Assembly: GCA_018262385.1 (NCBI GenBank)
Contig: JAGSPQ010000090.1
Location: forward strand, 1-10,978
Length of the DNA: 10,978 bases
DNA from: Myxococcaceae bacterium
Lineage (GTDB): Bacteria; Myxococcota; Myxococcia; Myxococcales; Myxococcaceae
Reading direction: 5' to 3'
Within the stretch, counting starts at the first letter, position 1. The number at the start of each line of letters is the position of its first letter. The position numbers were made by a program, and so were the translations under genes. Under the pieces are notes generated by a model. The model did not search any database. It was not told where the DNA came from and saw only the letters and a list, made by a program, of their open reading frames with translations. Shown here one piece after another: positions 1 through 7,353 of the stretch.

Positions 1-1010
1 ACCCCGGTGTCGCGCACCGAGATCACCACCCCGCCGGCGCCGGCGCGCGCGAAGACGGTGACGACCCCCTGCGGGGGGGTGAACTTCACCGCGTTGTCCA
101 GCAGGTTGATCAGCACCTGCTCGACTCCGCGCTCGTCGGCCAGCGCCGTCATCCCCGGGGGGATCTCGAGGTTGAGGGTCACCTGGCGGGCGGCGGCCTT
201 CGGGCGCACCGCGTCGGCCGCGCGCTGGGCGGCGAGCGGCAGATCGACCGGGCGCTCGGCCAGCTGGAGGCTGCGGCCTTCGAGCCGCGACAGCTCGAGC
301 AGATCCTCGACCAGCTCGCAGAGCCGCTCGGACTGGCGGTGGATGATCTCCACCATCTTCGGAGCGTTGGCCGGATCGTTGAGCGCGCCGGCCTGCAGCG
401 TCTCGGCGTAGCCGCGGATGGCGGTGATCGGGGTGCGCAGCTCGTGGCTGACGTTGGCGACGAAGTCCTTTCGCACCGTCTCGAGCCGGCGCAGCTCGGT
501 GACGTCGAAGAACACCGCCGCCGAGCCGCCGACTTCCCTGCGCAGCGGCGAGACGTGCACCTGCAGCACCCGCGGCCGCACTCCTTCGACGTTCACCTCC
601 AGCCGGGACGAGAGCCCCTCGACGCAGGCGCGGGTGACCGCCTCCTGCAGCTCGGCCGAGCGGACCAGCTCGACCGGCCGGTGTCCGAGCAGCTCGGTGC
701 CGGTGTAGAGCATCTGCTTGAGCGCGTCGTTGTGCTGCACCACCGTGCCGTCGGCCCGGGTGATCCACAGCCCTTCCGCCAGCCCGTCGACCACCGCGCG
801 CAGCGTGTCCAGCTCGCGGGCCGCGTCCAGCGTGGGCTCCACCTTGACCGGGGAAAGGGGCGGAGCCGGCGGAGAGAAGCGCTCGAGCAGCGCGGCGCCG
901 AGGAAGACGAACGCCCCGATCGTCAGCGCGACCTCGGGGGTTACCCCGAGGCTCAGCGCCGCGGCGATCGCGATCGCGGCCGCCGCCGCTTGTCGCCAGA
1001 GCGGCTCCAT
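1..1010 (-). CDS. phoR: PhoR-type sensor histidine kinase (C-terminus cut by the window edge)
   Basis: Inner-membrane sensor kinase that would phosphorylate the PhoB-like regulator encoded just upstream of it. My reverse-strand translation gives 336 residues before the window ends. Residues about 8-45 hold two hydrophobic stretches (a likely membrane hairpin with almost no periplasmic loop). A PAS-like region follows at about 65-170. The H-box is VSHELRTPITAIRGY with the phospho-accepting His at 189. The N-box is NLLDNAVKF (Asn302 and Asn306), and the start of the G1 box, RDTG, is at 333-336. The ATP lid and G2 box lie outside the window. The ATG at 1010-1008 shares one base with the TGA of the regulator gene (TGATG), so the two are translationally coupled. 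The domain order (two membrane segments, PAS, HisKA, HATPase) fits PhoR. The phosphate role is inferred from this and from the partner; no pst or phoU gene is visible to confirm it. Kinase: near certain; PhoR: probable. Confidence 0.88.
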   Translation of the reverse strand, partial: MEPLWRQAAAAAIAIAAALSLGVTPEVALTIGAFVFLGAALLERFSPPAPPLSPVKVEPTLDAARELDTLRAVVDGLAEGLWITRADGTVVQHNDALKQMLYTGTELLGHRPVELVRSAELQEAVTRACVEGLSSRLEVNVEGVRPRVLQVHVSPLRREVGGSAAVFFDVTELRRLETVRKDFVANVSHELRTPITAIRGYAETLQAGALNDPANAPKMVEIIHRQSERLCELVEDLLELSRLEGRSLQLAERPVDLPLAAQRAADAVRPKAAARQVTLNLEIPPGMTALADERGVEQVLINLLDNAVKFTPPQGVVTVFARAGAGGVVISVRDTG

Positions 1011-1684
1011 CAGCCGCCCAGCTTGTAGCCGACGCCGCGAATCGTCTCGAGCGCGTCGCCGGCCGCGCCCAGCTTCTCGCGCAGCCGCTTGATGTGGGTG
1101 TCGACGGTGCGGGTGGTGACCTCGGCGTCGATGCCCCAGACGTCCGACAGCAGCGTCTCGCGGGTCTGCACCCGGCCGGGCCGCTCGAGGAAGGTGCGCA
1201 GCAGCTTGAACTCGAGCGCGGTCAGCACCACCCGGGCGCCGTTCACCTTCACCTCGTGCCGATCGTCGTCGAGCTCGATCGGGCCCGCGTGCAGCTGGGC
1301 GGTGGCGGGCGCGCCCTCGAACCGCCGCAGCACCGCCTTCACCCGCAGCAGCAGCTCTTTGACCGAGAACGGCTTGACCACGTAGTCGTCGGCGCCCAGC
1401 TCGAGGCCGCGCACCCGGTCGGCCTCTTCGCCGCGGGCGGTGACGATGATGATCGGCACCCGGGCGGTGGCGGGCTCGGCGCGGATCAGCCGGGCGACCT
1501 CGGCGCCCGAGATGTCCGGCAGCATCAGATCGAGCAGCACCAGCTGGGGAGGATCCTCGCGCAGCTTCGCCAGCGCGGCCGCTCCGGTGCGCGCCAGCTG
1601 CACCTGGTGCCCTGCGGCCCCGAGGTTGTAGGCGAGCAGATCGCCCAGATCCTGCTCGTCTTCGACCACCAGGATGCGCGTCAT
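1010..1684 (-). CDS. phoB: PhoB-type OmpR-family response regulator
   Basis: Cytoplasmic DNA-binding response regulator of 224 residues, the normal length for the OmpR/PhoB family. The receiver domain (1-120) has the acidic pocket E8-D9-E10, the phosphorylation site D52 (LVLLDLMLP), the switch T82 and the conserved K104 (VVKPF). The C-terminal winged-helix domain (about 128-222) has LTALEFKLLRTFLERPGRV, the recognition-helix segment TRTVDTHIKRLREKL and the closing ETIRGVGYKL wing, all typical of PhoB-like regulators. The start is well supported: AGGAAG lies 6 bases upstream of the ATG at 1684. The next gene in the same direction is its kinase, which overlaps it by one base. The gene is divergent from the PilZ gene across only 48 bp. 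I saw no clear pho box in that gap, so autoregulation cannot be argued from sequence. It could also serve another stimulus, because PhoB and other OmpR members are hard to tell apart without target genes. Confidence 0.9.
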   Translation of the reverse strand: MTRILVVEDEQDLGDLLAYNLGAAGHQVQLARTGAAALAKLREDPPQLVLLDLMLPDISGAEVARLIRAEPATARVPIIIVTARGEEADRVRGLELGADDYVVKPFSVKELLLRVKAVLRRFEGAPATAQLHAGPIELDDDRHEVKVNGARVVLTALEFKLLRTFLERPGRVQTRETLLSDVWGIDAEVTTRTVDTHIKRLREKLGAAGDALETIRGVGYKLGG

Positions 1685-1732
1685 CGGGTGCTTCCTAACT
1701 CAAGTCGAAACGTGGCATAAGCGCGGCGGCCG

Positions 1733-2068
1733 ATGTCCGCGGAATCTGACAAAAGAAAGCAGCGCCGAATCCCGGTCGAGCTGTGGATCGAGGCGGCCCG
1801 CGACGGTGAGCTCTACTTCCAGCGCGCCAGCAACCTCTCGATCGGGGGGGCGTACTTCACCCAGACCGTGCCGCTGCCGGTCGGCTCGAAGGTCGCGCTG
1901 AAGTTCTCGCTGCCCAACGACACCCACGAGATCCTCTGCCAGGGCGAGATCGTCACCGCCAAGGGGCTGGGGATGGGAGTGCTGTTCGTCGGGCTGAAGG
2001 CCGTCGACCAGGGGCGGATCGAGAAGCTGATTGATCTGCACGAGCAGACCGACAAGACGCAGCACTGA
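1733..2068 (+). CDS. Small PilZ-domain protein (c-di-GMP receptor, myxobacterial TIGR02266-like)
   Basis: A 111-residue protein made almost only of one PilZ domain. Both parts of the cyclic-di-GMP binding signature are visible: RxxxR as R8-KQR-R12 and (D/N)xSxxG as N34-L-S36-I-G-G39, followed by AYF. The C-terminal part (LGMGVLFVGL at about 79-88, then a helix ending EKLIDLHEQ) matches the compact PilZ proteins that are strongly multiplied in Myxococcus-type genomes (TIGR02266). No signal peptide or membrane segment is present, so it should act in the cytosol as a c-di-GMP-responsive adaptor; its partner cannot be told from sequence. No clear Shine-Dalgarno stands before the ATG at 1733. It is transcribed away from the phoB-like gene and converges on the lipoprotein gene with 9 bases between stops. 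A response-regulator link is possible but only positional. Confidence 0.85.
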   Translation: MSAESDKRKQRRIPVELWIEAARDGELYFQRASNLSIGGAYFTQTVPLPVGSKVALKFSLPNDTHEILCQGEIVTAKGLGMGVLFVGLKAVDQGRIEKLIDLHEQTDKTQH

Positions 2069-2077
2069 AGCTGGCAG

Positions 2078-2587
2078 CTACTTCTCGACCCGCGGATCGC
2101 AGTTCACCGGCGGGGTGAGCGGCTTGATCGCGATCGCCAGCTTCCGCGGGTTCATCCCGGCGTTGATTTCCTGCACGTAGTCGCAGGTGCTCCCCGCCAG
2201 CTGCGGCGGGTTGTCCTTCGAGAGCGCCTCGATCACCAGGCCGTAGTCCTTGCCCAGCGGGATCCCCTGCACCGTCACGTCCTGCGAGCTGTTGGCGCCC
2301 GCCGGCTTGAGGCTCAGCGCAAAGCGCAGCGCCCGGTGCTCGACCCCGCTGGCGTCCTGCACCCGGATGAACCGATCGGCGGTGATCTGTTTGTTCAGGC
2401 AGTTGGACTGCACAGTGACGCAGTCGCCGTTGCCCAGGCTCTTGCCGTTGGTGACCAGCGAGACCTGCAGCTCGGAGATCTGATCGGCCAGCAGCGCCGA
2501 GAGGACGAAGTCGAACTGCAGCTGGGGCTGCGGCCCGCCACAGGCGGCCAGTCCGAGCAGCCCGAGCCAGGCCAGGCGGGCCCTCAC
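2078..2587 (-). CDS. Lipoprotein of unknown function
   Basis: A 169-residue protein that I do not recognise. I chose the GTG at 2587 because it overlaps the stop of the upstream TPR gene in a GTGA junction and gives at once a short lipoprotein signal peptide: two arginines near the start, a hydrophobic stretch AWLGLLGL, then the lipobox LAAC with Cys16 as the lipidation site. After the signal it has FDFVLSALLADQISELQVSL and alternating polar and hydrophobic segments that suggest a beta-rich domain, with four further cysteines. An Asp at +2, which would mark inner-membrane retention in enterobacteria, is absent (residue 17 is Gly), so the outer membrane is likely. In the same reading frame the open region extends far upstream to 3574, but that part is an off-frame shadow of the TPR gene. 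The coupling suggests that it works with the TPR protein in the envelope. Confidence 0.72.
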   Translation of the reverse strand: MRARLAWLGLLGLAACGGPQPQLQFDFVLSALLADQISELQVSLVTNGKSLGNGDCVTVQSNCLNKQITADRFIRVQDASGVEHRALRFALSLKPAGANSSQDVTVQGIPLGKDYGLVIEALSKDNPPQLAGSTCDYVQEINAGMNPRKLAIAIKPLTPPVNCDPRVEK

Positions 2588-3504
2588 ATCCCCTCGATGG
2601 TGATGGTGATCGGCAGGGTGCCGGTCTGCTTCTGGGTGGCGAGCACCGCCACCGTGGTGGTCACCGCCGCGACGCCGACTCCGATCCCGATCCACACCCA
2701 GGGGTTCTTGTACCAGGGCCGGCTCAGCTCGGGCGCCGGGCCCTCGGTCACCCGGGGGTTGACCCGGAACGAGAGCGGGCTGAAGGCGTCGCCGCGTCCG
2801 GCCAGCCGGCGCTGCGCCGCGTCGGCCACCTCGACGTAGTACTCGATCTCGTAGCCGGTCTCTTCCACCGGCACCTCGTAGGCGGGCACGGTGGCGGTGA
2901 AGTCTTCCTTGCTGCCTTTCTTCCGGGTGAAGTCGACCGAGCTGTACGACTGGTTGCCGGCCCGGCGGAAGAAGAGCTTCGCCCTGGCGCCCAGCGACAG
3001 ATCCTCGATCTGGGCCGGGATCTGCACCGGCAGCCCACCTGGCACCGGATCGAGCACCGGGATGCTGAGCGTCACCGGCCGCACCCGCCGCTTCTTCACG
3101 TCTTCTTTGATCCGCGCGTACAGCCCGCGAATCTTCGGCGGCGCGGACTTCGGCAGCTCGTAGTCCGGCCGGGCCTGGAGCAGCTTCTCGAACGCGTCGC
3201 GCGCCTTCTCCTCGTTGCCCAGGTACAGGTGGGCCAGGCCCAGCAGCCGGTACATCTCGGCCAGCTGATCGTCGGTGAGGTCCGGCTGCGACAGCCCCTG
3301 CTGGAGGGTCTTGATCGCCTCTTCGAAGTCGCCGTTGTCGACCTGGGTGGTGGCCTTCTCCAGCTCCGGCATCCGGGGCGCGACCTGGCCGGGGACGATC
3401 GACAGCGGAGCCTGCACGGGGGCGTCGGACCAGATCAGCCGCACCTCGCCCAACGCCGGGAGCGCGGTCGAGACCACCAGCAGCGTGAGCCAGCCCCCTT
3501 TCAT
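2584..3504 (-). CDS. TPR-containing envelope protein with C-terminal membrane anchor
   Basis: A 306-residue protein of unknown exact function. It starts with a likely signal peptide (MKGGWLTLLVVSTALPALGE), so it should be exported. Residues about 45-115 form helical repeats of TPR type (FEEAIKTLQQGL, then MYRLLGLAHLYLGNEEKARDAFEKLLQARPDY). A middle part (about 145-260) looks like a beta-sandwich: SVDFTRKKGSKEDFTATVPAY and YEIEYYVEVADAA are the pattern of Ig-like domains seen in similar myxobacterial proteins. One strong transmembrane helix lies at about 271-289 (VWIGIGVGVAAVTTTVAVLA), with a short tail behind it. I prefer the ATG at 3504; a GTG at 3525 would add seven residues before the signal peptide. 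Neither has a strong Shine-Dalgarno. The stop overlaps the GTG of the following lipoprotein gene. A scaffolding role in the envelope is an inference from the TPR fold. Confidence 0.75.
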   Translation of the reverse strand: MKGGWLTLLVVSTALPALGEVRLIWSDAPVQAPLSIVPGQVAPRMPELEKATTQVDNGDFEEAIKTLQQGLSQPDLTDDQLAEMYRLLGLAHLYLGNEEKARDAFEKLLQARPDYELPKSAPPKIRGLYARIKEDVKKRRVRPVTLSIPVLDPVPGGLPVQIPAQIEDLSLGARAKLFFRRAGNQSYSSVDFTRKKGSKEDFTATVPAYEVPVEETGYEIEYYVEVADAAQRRLAGRGDAFSPLSFRVNPRVTEGPAPELSRPWYKNPWVWIGIGVGVAAVTTTVAVLATQKQTGTLPITITIEGM

Positions 3505-3549
3505 CAACGCGCCGGGTCTTAACACGGTGGCTTCGGCCCGGAAGAGCGA

Positions 3550-3563
3550 ACCGGGACCCCGGT
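3550..3563. repeat. Perfect 6-bp inverted repeat beside the yceD promoter
   Basis: ACCGGG and CCCGGT are separated by two bases and end exactly where the -35 hexamer of the plus-strand promoter begins. It could be an operator in the divergent region between the TPR gene and yceD, or chance in GC-rich DNA. No known regulator site is matched. Confidence 0.35.
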
Positions 3564-3592
3564 TTGATTATCAATCTCGCGGCAGGTATGGT
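3564..3592 (+). promoter_or_regulatory. Sigma70-like promoter of the yceD-rpmF-fab run
   Basis: TTGATT at 3564-3569 and TATGGT at 3587-3592 are separated by 17 bases, each hexamer with 4 of 6 consensus positions, in an AT-richer patch of an otherwise GC-rich region. Transcription would start near 3599, leaving a leader of about 20 bases before the yceD ATG at 3621. The -35 lies inside the palindrome TTGAT-T-ATCAA (3564-3574). Read on the minus strand the same bases hold GATAAT (3572-3567), a possible -10 for the divergent TPR gene, although I see no good -35 for it. Confidence 0.55.
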
Positions 3593-3620
3593 CCGCCCCT
3601 TTTCGGGAACAACAACGCAA

Positions 3621-4184
3621 ATGCTCGTAAAGATTGAAGAAATTCAAGACAAGGGCCTCGAGTTGAGCGAGGCGGTGCCGGTGAAGCTGCTCGCCGAGGC
3701 GCTGGAGCCGTCGGAAGGCTTCAAGGTGATCGAGGCGGGGAAGATCACCGTGCGGTTCAAGAAGGTCGCCGGGCGGGTCTTCCTCAACGGCAACATGACC
3801 GCCGAGCTGATCGCCCCCTGCAAGCGGTGCCTCAAAGACGTGAAGCTGGGAGTGCCGGTGAGCTTCTCGCTGCGGATGGTCGACAAGACCCAGTTCGACC
3901 GCAAGCCCTCGGCCGAGGACGACGATGGGGGCAACGCCGAGAGCGCGGGCAGCTTCGATCTCGACCAGGCCGACGCTGAACCGTTCGATGGAAAGACGAT
4001 CGATCTGGACCCGATCATCCGCGAACAGGTATTGCTCGCCCTTCCGGTTTCGGTCCTCTGCCGGGAAGATTGCAAAGGTCTGTGTACGGTTTGCGGAGAG
4101 GACCTGAACGAAAAGGATTGCGGCTGCGAGCGGAAAGTGGTCGATGTGCGCCTCGCCGCGCTCAAAGACATCAAGCTGAACTAA
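3621..4184 (+). CDS. yceD: YceD / DUF177 family protein
   Basis: A 187-residue DUF177 protein. The family is best known as YceD, linked in E. coli to 23S rRNA accumulation, and it is very often encoded directly before rpmF, as here. Visible marks are the first metal-type cysteine pair C67-KR-C70 (the CxRCL-type motif), a highly acidic linker at about 95-125, then IIREQVLLALPVSVLC and a C-terminal cysteine cluster C147, C151, C155 and C158 (CREDCKGLCTVCGEDLN), followed by CGC. I start it at the ATG at 3621, where MLVKIEEI matches the family's N-terminus. A longer version from the TTG at 3564 would begin inside the promoter -35. The gene is the first of the run that leads through rpmF into fatty acid synthesis genes. 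Its molecular function is not firmly established. Confidence 0.88.
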   Translation: MLVKIEEIQDKGLELSEAVPVKLLAEALEPSEGFKVIEAGKITVRFKKVAGRVFLNGNMTAELIAPCKRCLKDVKLGVPVSFSLRMVDKTQFDRKPSAEDDDGGNAESAGSFDLDQADAEPFDGKTIDLDPIIREQVLLALPVSVLCREDCKGLCTVCGEDLNEKDCGCERKVVDVRLAALKDIKLN

Positions 4185-4192
4185 CCAACCGT

Positions 4193-4206
4193 CCCCTTCT
4201 TAGGGG
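4193..4206 (+). other. Small hairpin between yceD and rpmF
   Basis: CCCCT and AGGGG form a 5-bp stem with loop TCTT in the 46-bp gap between yceD and rpmF. There is no T-run after it, so it is not a terminator. It might be a processing site or an attenuator that sets rpmF against yceD, or chance. Confidence 0.3.
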
Positions 4207-4230
4207 GCGGGCAATGAGGCAGGAAGCATC

Positions 4231-4422
4231 ATGGGAGTTCCCAAGAAGCGTACGTCGAAGATGCGCCGTGACCGGCGCCGCGCGGCCAACAACAAGGTCC
4301 GCACGCCGGTTCAAGTGATCGCCTGCTCCAGCTGTGGCGCTCCGGTGATGCCTCACCGCGTCTGTGCCGCGTGTGGAAACTATGACGGTCGCAAAGTGAC
4401 CGCCGGCAAGGACGAGAAGTAA
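4231..4422 (+). CDS. rpmF: 50S ribosomal protein L32
   Basis: A 63-residue ribosomal protein of the large subunit. The N-terminus GVPKKRTSKMRRDRRRA is the conserved basic rRNA-binding arm of L32 (usually AVPKRK in other bacteria). The zinc ribbon is complete, with C32, C35, C45 and C48 (ACSSCG and CAACG), so this is the zinc-binding version, not the cysteine-free paralogue that some genomes also hold. AGGAAG ends 4 bases before the ATG, a strong ribosome site fitting a ribosomal gene. It follows yceD by 46 bp, the common pairing. In E. coli and many other bacteria plsX and fabH follow; here fabH comes next without plsX. Confidence 0.96.
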   Translation: MGVPKKRTSKMRRDRRRAANNKVRTPVQVIACSSCGAPVMPHRVCAACGNYDGRKVTAGKDEK

Positions 4423-4452
4423 CCCTTCGGCTGTTCCGTTGAAGCCTTCGAT

Positions 4453-4494
4453 CTCGAGCGCACGCAATGGCGAAGTCGCCGTCGCGTGCGCGAG
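4453..4494 (+). other. Strong compound hairpin between rpmF and fabH
   Basis: The outer stem pairs CTCG (4453-4456) with CGAG (4491-4494) and CGCACGC (4459-4465) with GCGTGCG (4484-4490), with an AG bulge at 4457-4458. After one A/C mismatch an inner stem ATGGCG (4467-4472) / CGCCGT (4477-4482, one T-G wobble) closes on the loop AAGT. That is 17 base pairs in 42 bases. It is followed by CATTTCCT, a weak T-run, so it could be an imperfect terminator after rpmF, an RNA-stability element, or a leader structure for fabH. It lies in the 168-bp gene-free gap 4423-4590, in which I see no other gene. Confidence 0.5.
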
Positions 4495-4525
4495 CATTTC
4501 CTCTCCCGCGGGTTGGGCGCCGCGC

Positions 4526-4549
4526 TTCGCAGTGCGAAAAACACTTCGC
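4526..4549 (+). other. Alternative hairpins upstream of fabH
   Basis: The segment GCGAA (4534-4538) can pair either with TTCGC at 4526-4530 or with TTCGC at 4545-4549, so two mutually exclusive small hairpins exist about 40-65 bases before fabH. The arrangement resembles an attenuator, but the stems are only 5 bp and may be chance. Confidence 0.25.
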
Positions 4550-4590
4550 GGTGACAGCCGCGTGACCAGCGTGTAAGGACGCCACCCGTC

Positions 4591-5574
4591 ATGACCCGCG
4601 CGCAGATCATCGGCACTGGCAGCTATGCCCCCGAGAAGGTGATGACCAACGCCGACATGGCGAAGCTGGTCGACACCACCGACGAGTGGATCGTCGACCG
4701 CACCGGGATCAAAGAGCGCCGGGTCGCCGCCGAGGGCGAGGTGACGAGTGACATGGCGGTGAAGGCCGCCGTTCGCGCGCTCGAGATGGCGAACACCCGG
4801 GCCGACGAGCTCGACATGATCATCGTCGGCACCATCTCGCCCGACATGCCGATGCCTGCCTGCGCCGCGTTCGTGGCCCACAAGCTGGGCGCGAAGAAGG
4901 CGTTCGCCTTCGACGTCTCGGCCGCCTGCGCCGGCTCGCTGTTCGGGATGTCGATCGCCTCCCAGTACATCCAGACCGGGGCGGTGAAGCGGGCGCTGGT
5001 GATCGGCGTCGAGCTGCTCACCCGGATCATCGACTGGGAAGACCGCAACACCTGCGTGCTGTTCGGCGACGCCGCCGGAGCGATGGTGCTCGGGCCCTCG
5101 GCCGATCCGAACCGCGGGATCCTCTCGACCCACCTGCACACCGAAGGCGCGCTGACCGACATCCTCTGCATCAAGGGCGGCGGCAGCAAGTACCCGATGA
5201 ACGCCGAGGCGCTGAAGCAGAAGCTGCACAAGGTCTCGATGAACGGCCGCGAGGTCTTCAAGTTCGCGGTGCGCTCGCTCACCGACGCGGTCAACGAGGC
5301 GCTGGTGCACAACCAGATCACCGCCGACGAGGTGACCCACCTGATCGCCCACCAGGCCAACCTGCGGATCATCGACGCGGTGATCGGCCGGCTGAAGATC
5401 GCGCGCGAGAAGGCCTGGCTCAACATCGAGAAGTACGGCAACACCTCGTCGGCCTCGCTGCCGACCACCCTCGACGAAGCCAACCGCGCCGGCCGCCTCA
5501 AGCCCAACGACACGATCGCGATGATGGCGATCGGCGCCGGGATGTCCTGGGGCAGCGCCCTGGTGCGCTGGTGA
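4591..5574 (+). CDS. fabH: 3-oxoacyl-ACP synthase III (FabH)
   Basis: Condenses acetyl-CoA (or a branched primer CoA) with malonyl-ACP to start type II fatty acid synthesis in the cytosol. The protein has 327 residues, the usual KAS III length. The catalytic triad is visible: C113 in SAACAGSLFG, H254 in HLIAHQANLRI and N284 in KYGNTSSAS, with the same 30-residue spacing between His and Asn as in E. coli FabH. The N-terminus IIGTGSYAPEKVMTNADM and DEWIVDRTGIKERR are also characteristic. AAGGA at 4575-4579 lies 11 bases before the ATG, a somewhat long spacing. Its stop shares a base with the start of fabD (TGATG). The upstream gap lacks plsX and carries hairpins that may control it. Primer preference cannot be read from sequence; myxobacteria often make branched acids. 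Confidence 0.96.
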   Translation: MTRAQIIGTGSYAPEKVMTNADMAKLVDTTDEWIVDRTGIKERRVAAEGEVTSDMAVKAAVRALEMANTRADELDMIIVGTISPDMPMPACAAFVAHKLGAKKAFAFDVSAACAGSLFGMSIASQYIQTGAVKRALVIGVELLTRIIDWEDRNTCVLFGDAAGAMVLGPSADPNRGILSTHLHTEGALTDILCIKGGGSKYPMNAEALKQKLHKVSMNGREVFKFAVRSLTDAVNEALVHNQITADEVTHLIAHQANLRIIDAVIGRLKIAREKAWLNIEKYGNTSSASLPTTLDEANRAGRLKPNDTIAMMAIGAGMSWGSALVRW

Positions 5575-6517
5575 TGAAGACCGCGTTCGTCTTCCCCGGG
5601 CAGGGCAGCCAGTCGGTCGGAATGGGCAAGGCGCTCTACGACACCTTTCCCGAAGCGAAGGCGGTGTTCGACGCCGCCGACGACGCGCTCGGAGAGAAGC
5701 TGTCGAAGCTGTGCTTCGAAGGCCCGGACGAGGCGCTCAAGCTCACCGCCAACACCCAGCCGGCGATCCTCACCGTCTCGGTGGCAGCGCACGCGGTGTT
5801 CTCCAGCCGGTTCGAAGGGACGCCGCAGTTCATGGCCGGCCACTCGCTGGGTGAGTACTCGGCGCTGGTGGCGGCGAAGGCGCTCTGCCTGTCCGACGCG
5901 GTGCGCTCGGTGCGGGCCCGCGGCACCTTCATGCAGGAAGCGGTGCCCGCCGGCGTCGGGGCGATGGCCGCCGTCCTCGGGCTGGCTCCGGAGAAGGTCA
6001 AAGAGATCTGCGATCAGACCAGCGGGGAAGGGCAGGTGGTCGCTCCCGCCAACTACAACGATCCGGGCCAGACGGTGATCGCCGGCCACGCCGGGGCGGT
6101 CGAGCGCGCGTCGGTGAAGCTCAAAGAGGCGGGCGCCAAGCGGGTGCTGCCGCTGCCGGTGTCGGCTCCCTTCCATTGCGCGCTGATGCAGCCGGTGGTC
6201 GCGCGGCTGGGCGAGGTGCTCTCGAAGGTGACCTTCTGCGCCCCGGTCGTGCCGGTGGTGAGCAACGTCGAGGCGACCCCCAACCAGGACCCGGCGCGGA
6301 TCGCCGAGCTGCTGCTGCGCCAGGTCACCGGCAGCGTGCGCTGGGTGGAGTGCGTGCAGGCCCTCGAGCAGCAGGGCGTCACCCGGGTGGTCGAGCTGGG
6401 GCCGGGCAAGGTGCTGTGCGGCCTGGTGAAGCGGATCAGCAAGAACATCGAGTGCGTGAACGTCGAAGATCCGGCGAGCCTCGAGAAGGCGCTGGCGAGC
6501 CCGGCGAGGAGCGAAGC

Positions 6518-6521
<4 letters not shown>
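5574..6521 (+). CDS. fabD: Malonyl-CoA:ACP transacylase (FabD)
   Basis: Moves malonate from CoA to the phosphopantetheine arm of AcpP, feeding FabH and FabF. The protein has 315 residues. Motifs are the N-terminal FVFPGQGSQ, the nucleophile S91 in GHSLGEY, the carboxylate-binding R116 (VRARG), H201 in SAPFHC, and the later EVGPGK-like VVELGPGKVL. These fall at almost the same numbers as in E. coli FabD (S92, R117, H201). I use the ATG at 5574, which overlaps the fabH stop. A GTG one codon earlier would give MMKTAFVF, and MKTAFVF is the family start. The stop overlaps the GTG start of fabG by four bases, so fabH, fabD and fabG are translationally coupled. Confidence 0.96.
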
Positions 6522-7254
<733 letters not shown>

Positions 7255-7255
<1 letters not shown>

Positions 7256-7280
7256 AGCAGTAAAGAAACTGCTCCCTTTT
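7255..7280 (+). terminator. Intrinsic terminator or attenuator between fabG and acpP
   Basis: GAGCAGT (7255-7261) and ACTGCTC (7268-7274) make a perfect 7-bp stem with loop AAAGAA, followed by CC and TTTT (7277-7280). This is the only hairpin with a T-run in the window. The T-run is short, so partial read-through into acpP is likely. Confidence 0.55.
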
Positions 7281-7305
7281 GTGAGCACCCGGGCTGGGCT
7301 ATAGG
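7279..7305 (+). promoter_or_regulatory. Candidate promoter of acpP
   Basis: TTGTGA (7279-7284) and TATAGG (7300-7305) are 15 bases apart, each with 4 of 6 consensus positions. The -35 starts inside the T-run of the terminator-like hairpin. Start would be near 7312, with a leader of about 40 bases holding GAGG at 7340-7343, 10 bases before the acpP ATG. The spacing is short of the ideal 17, so this is tentative. Confidence 0.38.
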
Positions 7306-7353
7306 CGCGCTCGTTCACGCATTCGAAAACCGCAGTTACGAGGGTCGAACCAC

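Noticed and set aside
339..1720. Plus-strand open frames opposite the phoB and phoR-like genes
   Set aside because: Low-complexity Arg/Ser or Gln/His/Arg-rich translations, opposite two genes with all conserved kinase and receiver motifs.
2069..2077. Possible bidirectional terminator between the convergent PilZ and lipoprotein genes
   Set aside because: Only nine bases lie between the stops and just the short AGCT repeats could pair; no T-run on either strand.
4467..4565. A 32-codon open frame (ATG GCG AAG ... TGA) upstream of fabH, a possible leader peptide
   Set aside because: No ribosome site, the ATG lies within a hairpin stem, and the composition is Arg/Ala-rich as expected by chance. 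A leader role would need conservation in relatives.
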